Positions 38,706 through 47,900 of a stretch of 64,000 bases of DNA are shown here, in pieces. The translations under genes were made by a program, and so were the position numbers. Within the stretch, counting starts at the first letter, position 1, and every line of letters begins with the position of its first letter. Source of the stretch: Plazaster borealis (lineage: Eukaryota; Echinodermata; Asteroidea; Forcipulatida; Labidiasteridae); NCBI GenBank assembly GCA_021014325.1, contig CM037472.1, positions 24,413,063 through 24,477,062 of the forward strand, given 5' to 3'. The notes beneath the pieces were generated by a model. It made no database searches. It worked only from the letters and a program-made list of their open reading frames with translations, and was not told the DNA's origin.

Positions 38706-39210
38706 ATGTATGTTTGATGTCCCTTCAGGGCCACCATAGTTTTGCCAGGCATAGTTTTGAGTTAATGTAGTTTTTCTGTGTTTATTTTCTTTAACATTGT
38801 ACTTGAAGTTGTTGTCAATTAGATCGTCTTCCTCCATGATTAGATGGAGTTAATTACTCCGACTAGTGTAGTGCAGCATCACTAAACACATTCTTTACAA
38901 CTGAGATTAGTCTCTTTGTGAAGCTCTACTTAAAGTGAAAGTAGGCAAAAACAAACAAACAAATAGTCGCAACTCCCGGGGGCCTGTAAAATCAGGGCAG
39001 GCAGAGTCGCCTCGTATACCGTGCTATAGCGTCGCCAGGCCCCCTCTACTCTGCTGCATGCACCGCACTGCACTGCACTACACTAGTCGGAGAACTCCAT
39101 CTAATCATTGACTACACTGGACTACAACTTCAAGTACAATGTTAACGAAAATAAACACAGAAAAACTACATTAACTTACTCAAAACTATGCCTGGCAAAA
39201 CTTTACACAG
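38700..39210. mobile_element. Nested ~0.5-kb inverted-repeat unit
   Basis: The 38740-38870 arm (CCAGGCATAGTTTTGAGTTA, then ATTAGATGGAGTTAATTACT) is inverted at 39085-39205 (AACTCCATCTAATCATTG, then ACTCAAAACTATGCCTGG). The centre contains GCACTGCACTGCACTACAC. Confidence 0.75.
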
Positions 39211-40589
39211 TACACGGTGATTAATACAGGCTTCTTTAAACAGTTGTCTTTCCAATCTTTCGATCTCCTTAACCTTGTTATGTCTGTGTTGTGTGTTTCA
39301 CGTGTGTGATAACAATGGCGGCGTGACGACTGGCTGCTTCCAAGAATCCCGAATTATGTCGTGCGCACGAGATAATATGTCGTGCGCACGAGATAATAAG
39401 TCGTGCGCACGAGATAATATGTCGTGCGCACGAGATAATATGTCGTGCGCACGATATAATATGTCGTGCGCACGAGATAATATGTCGTGCGCACGAGATA
39501 ATATGTCGTGCGCACGAGATAATAAGTCGTGCGCACGAGATAATATGTCGTGCGCACGAGATAATTTTTTTATTTTTTTTATTTTGTTATGTCCCTTTAG
39601 GGGCTCCGTACTTCCGTATGTTTGCGACCGTATTTCTTATTTTTCTGAGTTCCCAATGATGTAAGGGGATTTCCCGATTGATTGCGAAATATAAAAAGCG
39701 GCAATAATATTTCACTTGTGTCGGTGATTTATTCCAGTGACGTTATTTATCTCGACTACCATGGGTCAAGCGCACAGAAGACTTTGCGCAACCATGCATT
39801 AAAAATAGTTTGATTTTTTTTACCCAGCTTGTCACATTTTGACATCAAGGGCCGCCGCCGTGAGTCCTCAATTGAAACAGCTCCGCCTACGAGGACCAGC
39901 GGACGAGTCATTATTGGTGGTGCTGTTTCGAAGTTGGGAAGTATTTGCATGTAAACTGAACTTCCATCCAGAGATTCTACTATTTGTACAAACCAAACTA
40001 ACTATGATTTATATTCTGATGATAAGCTTAGTCGGGATGTTTTTTCAACTTCAATTAATGATCATGATATGGGCCATGATTCCTAGTCTCAAACAAATTA
40101 ATAGGCAAAGTTCTCCACTGCTGCATGCATTCCAGACTCTGGTTGGATTTCCCCCCGAAACAGGACACAATCGCCCAAACACCTGTCGGTGAGCAAAGAG
40201 TGCAAGGTTCAAGTTCTTTTATTGCTGAGCAAGATTAACATTTGGGCAGGTTCATCAGTACATTTATAACCTTCACCCCCATTGTAGATCAAGTTTCTGC
40301 ACTCAAGTCGGCCATACTCAAGTCAGCCATGCGCAGAATCATATCAAAAGATGTTAACTTAAATAAACAATGGAGCATTTGGAGACAACAAAACAAGCCC
40401 TTCGGGGCAACAACAAATCTAGAAAGACAAATAATAATATCATGATGTGAGGGCATTCATTGAACGAAACTCGTCTAGCAAAATCAGCGATAAATGGACA
40501 GATGTGCACATTCCATTTCGTAAAGAGGGAAAAGAAACTGTCTGTGTCGCATATTCAGGGAATAAGTACAGAGAAGAAATCTCGCAATA

Positions 40590-40736
40590 ATGGAACGAGA
40601 ACAAGTGGGGGGCGGAAGGGGTAACGCCACCAACGCGCCACCTACGTTGAAAATAATCTCATTCGACTCTCGCGACGTGCATGGACTGGTCGAAGCTCCA
40701 CAACAAAACACGGCCTACTACACGTACATACACAGG
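40590..40736 (+). CDS. Candidate first coding exon, unknown product
   Basis: An ATG-initiated, codon-like stretch of 49 codons begins MEREQVGGGRGN and ends NTAYYTYIHR, followed by GGTATAC, a weak possible splice donor. Its composition is more coding-like than the flanks, and the surroundings (40.5-41.2 kb) are locally GC-richer, promoter-like DNA. If spliced at 40736 it ends in phase 0, compatible with the phase-0 exon at 45665 of the downstream repeat/deaminase gene. It could therefore be an alternative 5' exon of that gene. No family was recognised and no second exon is proven. Confidence 0.25.
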
Positions 40737-41024
40737 GTATACACATTCCCTATGGGTGCGTTCGATTAGACAAGTGCAAACGGACAGCTACGTCATTTCC
40801 GTCGTCTGCTCAAATGGAAAATGTCGATGCGAAACAATTTAATTATATCTTTCATAATTTGTACACACTCACCAACTGTTTGTTTTTCAGGAAATACATT
40901 TCCTTTCCATTTGCCATAATTATATCATAGCGATAAATCTGTGTATTATTTTGTAGTTTTTGTACTCGGGTCGAATTCAACTTGTCCCCGCCATCTTGGT
41001 ATGATACGCCTGCAGCCGGAAACT

Positions 41025-41158
41025 ACGGCCGTGTCCGAAACGGCTAGAGCTACGGCTGTTGCTAAGGGTGTTGCTAAGGACGTCCTATACTTCAACGCAT
41101 GATGACGCAGAAATCTAGCCGTAGCTCTAGCCGAAGTCGCCGTTTCGGACACGGCCTA
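41025..41158. mobile_element. 134-bp inverted-repeat element
   Basis: TACGGCCGTGTCCGAAACGG at left and CCGTTTCGGACACGGCCTAC at right, with inner arms CTAGAGCTACGGCT and AGCCGTAGCTCTAG. Confidence 0.85.
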
Positions 41159-41400
41159 CGTCATTACACCCACCCGGGCATCCACCAGAGACTAGACTTG
41201 ACTCAAGTCCCAATCCCGTGCCTGCCATCGCCAGAAAACTATTGTTTTGTGATGGTCTGCATTCCCCAACCTGTTCCGCACGCGAGAATCTTGTAAAATC
41301 ACCAAATCTTTACACAAGAGAACATTGCCGTAAATGTTTTGTTTGCGTTAACAACCGCTTCAGTAATTTAATAATTTAATAAACAGCATACATTTAACAT

Positions 41401-42384
41401 TTAAAGGGACACACCGGCTGAATTGGGCTATTTGGGCTACAAAATAGACTTAAATATGACTTCAACGGTCTCCCAGGAATGAAGAAGAACAGTCCATAAA
41501 AAAAATCATCAAATTTAGCCGTTTTTGAGCATTTTTAAACAAAAACGAAGGTCACGTGATAGTTCGAACCACAAACTGGTTCAAATAATCACGTGACTTT
41601 CCGAGTTAGTTTTACTTCCAGCCGTTTAAAAGTAACTTACCAAACCAAATTTAAATATTTTTTTACACAATTATTAACCAGTAATTGACGAAAAAGATCA
41701 CGTATTCAAATTATTGCTACAAGTTGTAAATAATGGTGAAAAATCCATCGTAAGATTCGCATTCAAAGAGTCCGTGTAACGGAGGCGTGTTGCATGGCCC
41801 AAAGGCGTGGAGCAATCAGCCGCGCTACATCCCGTGGGGCCAGAGAGCGTTGAAACCTAGGGGCATGAACTCTCAGCTTGCCAATAGCCGTGGCTTCGGA
41901 GCCTGTCTGGGGGGTTGGGAGCCAGACCATAATCACGTTTGGTTCCAAGGGGGTTTTAGGCAGTGCCCGTGTTGGATTGACTGCGCTGCACACACTCGCA
42001 GTCGCAGGACGACGACGTTGCGCATATGCACCGACGGCGGACTGTTTCACGATGTGCACTCCTCCTAAAAAATTTCGCTCCGGCCGTCCAGTCAAGTCAT
42101 CAGCGGAAAAACGAGAGGTTGCCTCAGATAGAGCTGCCAAGAGAAAGGCAGACCGTTTGCAGCGAAAGCAGGAGACTCGGTTGGCACAGGTCGTTGGCCA
42201 ACCAAGCGTAATACTGGCTGAAAAAGCGTATACGCTGACCTTTGACCGCGTTTCGTTTTTTTCACTATTTTTCGTTAATTACGTGCTAATTTTAAGATTA
42301 TTTTTTTTTAAACATCAAATTATTTATTGTTTGTGACTCTACTTCACTAAATGACGTAAATGGTGAGCCGGTGTGCCCCTTTAA
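41401..42384. mobile_element. 0.98-kb TTAA-bounded element with a coding-like core
   Basis: Ends TTAAAGGGACACACCGGCT and AGCCGGTGTGCCCCTTTAA, both TTAA-bounded. The core (41763-42336) is GC-rich relative to the ends and open on both strands. The plus frame includes a basic stretch (KKFRSGRPVK, then RAAKRKADRLQRKQE). No transposase signature was recognised. It could be a captured gene fragment. Confidence 0.75.
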
Positions 42385-42764
42385 CGTAAACGACATGTAT
42401 CACATATCTGTTTAAAATGTGTACTTTGCCTCATAACTAATTACCTACGGCAAATGTTCCCGTCCGTTGACATCCCGCGTTTGACGGACATCGTTTTCAC
42501 GCAAACCAAGTATAGCAGAAACCATTTTCTCAAAAAAACCCATTATAAAAATCGGTAAATATCTAGAGGATGTACGGAGGGATTTTGTTTAAACTTTCAG
42601 AAACGAAAGATTTATCCTTAAATATTACGTTCAGCGAACAAAATCAGAGGATGAACGATACGAATATTCACATTTATCGATATTTGTAGCCATTTTAGGG
42701 GAGACGTTTTGTAATGAAATTCCCACCTGGACCCATTCATACACGTTAGCTGCTGCAATAAACC

Positions 42765-42790
42765 ATGGAGGTAGGTATTCCTACCTCCAT
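42765..42790. repeat. 26-bp palindrome with ATGGAGGTAGG arms
   Basis: ATGGAGGTAGG, a 4-base spacer, then CCTACCTCCAT. A 23-bp version sits at 31436-31458 and a spread version at 43881-43910. Confidence 0.8.
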
Positions 42791-43063
42791 GAATAAACCA
42801 ACGGAAAATTTTCGGTAATATTATTACGCACTTTACATAAAAATGATCACCTTAACAATTGAAAATGCTCTTACAATAATACTGTTATGTTTTCAGTGCT
42901 GTTAAGGTATACATGGTTTTCTTTTTCTTTTTTATTGGTCTTCACCTCTTTTTAAAATGGAGTGTACCCAAACCGCGATTGCAATTTCTTGCGCAATACC
43001 CCCAAATGACGTAATTCAAATTGCTTATTATAAGGCCGGTCGTCTCACACGTCGGCTTAACGA

Positions 43064-43471
43064 ATGTTTGACATCGAACCATCGCACACATCGAGAGTTA
43101 CGAAAATGAAGCAAATTGAGGCACCTGCACCCCAGCGAAATCCACAGTCACCAGTACAACTTAAACCAGGAAACCAGGATCGGTCACAAGAACCACCTGA
43201 TGATCGGCCAAAAGTACCGCCTGATGGGCCAAAAGTACTGCCAGATCGGCCAAAAGAACCGCCTGATGGGCCAAAAGTACTGCCAGATCGGCCAAAAGAA
43301 CCGCCTGATCGGCCAAAAGTACTGCCAGATCGGCCAAAAGAACCGCCTGATGGGCCAAAAGTGCCACCAGATCGGCCAAAAGAACCGCCTGATCGGCCAA
43401 AAGTACTGCCAGATCGGCCAAAAGAACCGCCTGATGGGCCAAAAGTACCGCCTGAAAATGAAGCAAATTGA
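43064..43471 (+). CDS. Hypothetical proline-rich 7-residue-repeat ORF (block 1)
   Basis: A 135-residue reading frame starts MFDIEPSHTSR and then consists of a 21-bp minisatellite encoding alternating RPKEPPD and GPKVLPD heptads, stopping at PPENEAN. The whole region reappears 352 bp downstream (ATGAAGC at 43106 and 43458). Because 352 is not a multiple of three, the second block continues in another frame. No signal peptide or domain was seen. It may be translated, but an open frame is expected by chance in a stop-free 21-bp satellite, and all alternatives overlap it. Confidence 0.25.
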   Translation: MFDIEPSHTSRVTKMKQIEAPAPQRNPQSPVQLKPGNQDRSQEPPDDRPKVPPDGPKVLPDRPKEPPDGPKVLPDRPKEPPDRPKVLPDRPKEPPDGPKVPPDRPKEPPDRPKVLPDRPKEPPDGPKVPPENEAN

Positions 43472-43855
43472 GGCACCTGCACCCCAGCGAAATCCACAGT
43501 CACCAGTACAACTTAAACCAGGAAACCAGGATCGGTCACAAGAACCACCTGATGATCGGCCAAAAGTACCGCCTGATGGGCCAAAAGTACTGCCAGATCG
43601 GCCAAAAGAACCGCCTGATGGGCCAAAAGTACTGCCAGATCGGCCAAAAGAACCGCCTGATCGGCCAAAAGTACTGCCAGATCGGCCAAAAGAACCGCCT
43701 GATGGGCCAAAAGTGCCACCAGATCGGCCAAAAGAACCGCCTGATCGGCCAAAAGTACTGCCAGATCGGCCAAAAGAACCGCCTGATGGGCCAAAAGTAC
43801 CGCCTGATCGGCCAAAAGTACCGCCAGATCGGCTAATAAAAGAACAAGTTGATAA
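43106..43855 (+). repeat. 21-bp minisatellite in two tandem ~352-bp blocks
   Basis: Units such as CGGCCAAAAGAACCGCCTGAT alternate in sequence with GGGCCAAAAGTACTGCCAGAT (21 bp each). Two copies of a larger block, each with a unique leader of about 90 bp followed by the array, start at 43106 and 43458. Since 21 is a multiple of three, long frames stay open on both strands, including a 300-codon minus-strand frame (43184-44086) rich in GGTFGRS-type or FWPIW-type repeats. Confidence 0.85.
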
Positions 43856-44859
43856 AACCTCGACTACCATCTCGTTCGGGCTACCTCCATGCTCCAACCA
43901 TAGAGGTAGGAATAAGCCTTTTTGAGGTATGGCGGACACAATGCTACAACACTGTAAAGTTGTGGTAAATTTGTGCGTATTGACCATAGAAATAGAACGT
44001 ATGTTATTCAGTGAAGTGCGCATGTTAGGCGACGCGGCGTTTACACGTAAACCTAATGACCACCAACATGGTGAGCGCGTAGACATAGAATTAAAATAAT
44101 ATAGTTATTTATTTATATGTTTAATTATTTTTTCATTTTTTCATTTCATTTTTGTTATCTTTATTATTTTTGTAAACTTTTTTATCAATTTTTTTTGTAT
44201 CATTATTTGTAAACAATTGTTTAAATTGTTTTAGAGGGGGGTGTGTTCTTTATTGAGAATTTCATAGTACATGGGGCGTCTTTTCGATAATTATGAATTC
44301 GTTGTAGCATCTCTAATCTATCTTGTTTTCAGAGTAGCTGTCATGTCTTATGTTCGTCTGTTCTTTTGTTTGCATGTCTGTCTGTTTGTGTTGTTTCTTT
44401 GTTTGTCTGTCTGTCTGGTGGGTTTTTTTTGTACAAGCTTCTACTTATCAAAACAGCCACATACTCTTATTATTACATTTATCCTGCTTACTGCTGCTTA
44501 ATAATTTTTTGCTCTACTCCATAGGTACATGTATACTTGTCGACCTTTTCATAGAAGTATAGAAATAAATGTGTATCTGAATTGAACCGAATTAATTGAA
44601 TTTAAAAACTTTACTAGTTAATTGGTTAGTTTGAACTGCATTGTAGCTACCCACGAAAATGTTAAGTTAATGTTAAGACGATCGTTTAATATGCACCCTA
44701 CTTGTTAGTAACACGAAATTGGCATTGGAATTATTTTTATTCTGCGCGTTGCCGTCAGCACGTGACATTTTACCGCGTCCATGGCGAACCAAAACTGTTT
44801 CTACACAGACAATGGCGCGTATGTACGCGCGGTCGATCTAGGTATTATATTCTATATCT

Positions 44860-44958
44860 ATGGGTGAGCGTGGCATCAAAAAGGCTTATAGATTCCTATC
44901 TCCATGCTCTAACGACGGCAATAATGAATTATCTACTATGCACAGTTTCAAATTGAAG
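44860..44958 (+). CDS. Repeat/deaminase gene, proposed exon 1
   Basis: 33 codons start MGERGIKKAYRF and end HSFKLK, with a good donor (AAG|GTAAGA). An in-frame TAG lies seven codons upstream of the ATG. The exon joins in phase 0 to 45665. The start is not secure: an acceptor-like TCTAG at 44830 could make this an internal exon, with 40590-40736 one conceivable upstream partner. Confidence 0.4.
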
Positions 44959-47900
44959 GTAAGAATACAAAATATGACTGTTTTATAATAATTTAGTGCA
45001 AATAAATGTTTAGACCACATTTTTCATATTTTGAATAGTTCAAACTTAACTTGAGAGGAATTTCCGCTGGTGGACTGTTTACTTATTTTTAGAGGAAAGG
45101 AACATTGTTCTCAATACATGGCAATAGTTAGAATATCAGTGTTGATTTGTTATAGAATTTGTGTACATTTACTTCTACTGGTGAAATTTGGTTGTCCTTT
45201 TTTAGCTTGTTGTTGTACAAATCATGTTTTTCATAGGGAGCCCTCAATATGTTTTTGTTCCGCATTTTTTGTATCTTTTCTTTATTTTGTTGGTGTGTTG
45301 GTGGTATGTAATTTCTTGTTACTATTTATGTAATTTTTTAAATGTTAAAATCACGTAATTCAGCCTACCGGCTGTGAGAGCGATTTTTATTGTAATAAAC
45401 CATTTCAATTCATTATCATACAAGGGCCAGTCTCTACTGAGCTTGGTAAACAACAACCTCAATTTAATCGGATTTCTTCAGCCTAAATTAGCAAATGAAG
45501 CAACATAGCTGTATCCCACGGAACGAGGGCTCGTCGTCAGTTTAAAATTTTGAAAAAAATAATAAATAAAGACTAAAATTCATGCTATAGTGGTAACTGG
45601 TTTTAATATCAATTAAGTGACGTGTTTCATATGTTTGTTCTTCCTTCTCTTTTATTTTTTAAAGATACCGGAAAAAGTGTCTAGGCCTACTAAGGAAGAA
45701 AAGAAACAGGAAAAAGAAAATAAGATCTCTGGTAAGTTGACGAGAATTACTGGAAGTTATGTTTTGACCTTGTGATTACAAAAACATCATGTTAATAAAA
45801 TATATACTTGATCATTCCACGCCAACTCACCTAAAATTTTGAAACTTGTTCAAGGGGTTGGTATCTTGGTATCTTGGCAGAAAAAAATGTGTTCATAATA
45901 CTGTAACAATTCCGGGGTGGGGTATCGCTCTTATCAACAAAACCAAAGCCACCACTCTGGAATCTGAAGCCACAGGGGGGAAAGATGTAATGTAGGGGAT
46001 TTCCTTAACTCCACTAGATGAGACTTATGAGGCACATAAAATGAATGAACTGTTTCAAACAGAGGGTTGACTTTAACCGCAAGGAATTACACAGTGTGTA
46101 TTTTATTCAATCATGTTCAATTACAAAATGTACGTAGCGCCCTCTCTTGATTTAAACAGGATTTACTAAGATCATCTATTCAATCAGTCCGCTGGTTCGC
46201 ACGCAGCAGTACATGGTAGCGTGGCTGCTCGTGTAGTAAGTGTCTAATCAGATTCGCCAATAAATAAAGTGAGAAGCATCATTTGGGTGTGTGTGTTATT
46301 CTTTGCATCTTGAATGGTCTTTGCATCTTGGAGGGTCTTTAGGTCTTGCAATGGCGATCTCGTCTGGAAACGACTGAGCCCCGATCTTAAGTTTTCATCG
46401 CTTTATATAGCCTAGCAGAATTGCGCGCTGCAGGCAGCTTGCCTAAGCCAGAGATTGGTTAACTTGTAAACATTAAGAACATAAATGTAAACCCATTTGG
46501 TAGCCTGCGCGCTTACAGTTTATAAGCGTGTGCAAACGCGCACGCGAACGCACCGTCCAATACACGCAACCAAATGTGTGAACACTTAATTTAGCTGAAG
46601 TTATATCATATTAAATAATTGTAAATTAGCAAGACATTATAAATAGGAGATAGAATTCAAATTGTCTCAACAACTCAATAATTAATCATAAAACGCGAGG
46701 CAGTTTCCGTCACAATACATATATAGAGGATTCTTTAAAAAAATAATTAGGAATAAATCTTAGTCTGTCACGGTCAACCCCTAGGTGTGTTGGCGCATGG
46801 TGCATGCATGGAAATCAATTCGCACTTCAGTATAGAATTTGAAACTTTGCATGGTGGAGGTACAATCTAGTATTAGGTTTGTGGTAACACCATGTACATG
46901 AGTAGGATTTGAAACTTTGCATGGTGGAGATACAATCTAGTAAGGTTTGCAGTAACACCATGTACATGAGTAGGATTTGAAACTTTGCATGGTGGAGATA
47001 CAATCTAGTAAGGTTTGCAGTAACACCATGTACATGAGTAGGATTTGAAACTTTGCATGGTGGGAGTACAATCAGGTGAGATTTGCGTTGACAACATGCA
47101 TACAACTTTTTTCTTTTTTTTGAGTGTGATGGTTCCGAGTTCGAACCGGTGGTTTGATGAGTCGTAATGACCAATGACTTTTCCTATTGCAGAAAGTGAG
47201 TTTCCGTCGGTCACGACGTCGGCAGATGTGCCACAAGTCCCGGGTCCTGAGCTCATCAGCAGTCCCAAGATTCATCGTCCCGTGGGTTACTTCCCAGATG
47301 CTGACGGTCAACTTAGGGAGGTCGCCATGTTTGGTCACTCTCTGCATCCAGCTGACGTTGAAGGCCATCCGGAGCGTCGGGGTGTAGCAGCCATCGAGGG
47401 ACTTAGCCATGGACTTAGTGAGGGTCCAGATATAGAGATTTCTTTAGAAGCGGCTGCTAAAGAATTGGGTGTATATTATAAACAATTTAAGTATCTATCA
47501 GTAGCAGATAATGGTGAAGGGTTAATTACCTGTAGCGTAGTTTCATATAGAGCATTTATTAGTACAAAAACCGTGAAATATGATAAGGTCATTTTTTTTG
47601 AAGTTTCAATAATGTTGAAATCGTTTGTTGGTTTGTTGAAGTATATTGAAAGAAAAGCCCACATAGAACTTTTGAATTGGGATAGTATTGATATGCAAAA
47701 CCATGTTGAATGGAAGGAAATATTATCAGGTATTTCTAAATCAAATGTCTCTGGTTCGTTGAAATTAGTTGATAGTTCCTTATGTACAAGACAATTAATT
47801 TTGGATGCTTGCATCACAAAGAAAATTGACTGGAGGGAAATATTGGCACGTATTCTTCAATCAATTGTCTCTTGTTTGTTGAAGTTTGTTGATAGTTCCT

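Larger units (their letters stand above)
36891..39611. mobile_element. 2.7-kb element with ~310-370-bp terminal inverted repeats containing a 21-bp palindromic satellite
   Basis: The left arm (36891-37202) starts GTACGGAGCCCCTAAAGGG, has 7 copies of a 21-bp unit with the palindrome TCGTGCGCACGA, then GGATTCTTGGAAGCAGCCAG. The right arm (39239-39611) is the inverse with 10 units. TTCC flanks both ends (36887-36890 and 39612-39615), a possible 4-bp target duplication. The interior consists of further repeats; no transposase gene is present. Confidence 0.8.
22789..40589. other. Gene-poor interval packed with short inverted-repeat elements
   Basis: No exon with a recognisable product was found. 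The right-hand half (31.9-39.7 kb) is almost continuous mobile-element or satellite DNA, annotated individually. The 30.17-30.53 kb stretch is open on both strands (about 100 codons minus, 83 plus) and less repetitive. It could hold a first exon or the MARK promoter, but nothing in it is recognisable. The C-rich tracts at 31.02-31.08 and 31.24-31.28 kb are low complexity. Confidence 0.6.

Noticed and set aside
39356..39563. Regular spacing of 21-bp identical units suggested a CRISPR-like or coding (SCARDNM-type) array
   Set aside because: Units are directly abutting without unique spacers, mirrored in an inverted arm at 36938-37083, and sit in transposon-like ends of a eukaryotic genome. It is a satellite.
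39839..40192. 117-codon plus frame
   Set aside because: Contains a hydrophobic patch but no recognisable family, and sits beside repeat DNA without splice or start support.
44271..44562. Overlapping frames rich in Cys/Phe/Leu that look like a membrane peptide
   Set aside because: The pattern comes from a TCTGTCTGTTTG-type low-complexity tract read in two frames.
45392..45407. AATAAA near 45398 as the end of a one-exon gene starting at 44860
   Set aside because: The exon at 44860-44958 has a strong donor and phase-compatible downstream exons; the hexamer is in AT-rich intron-like DNA.
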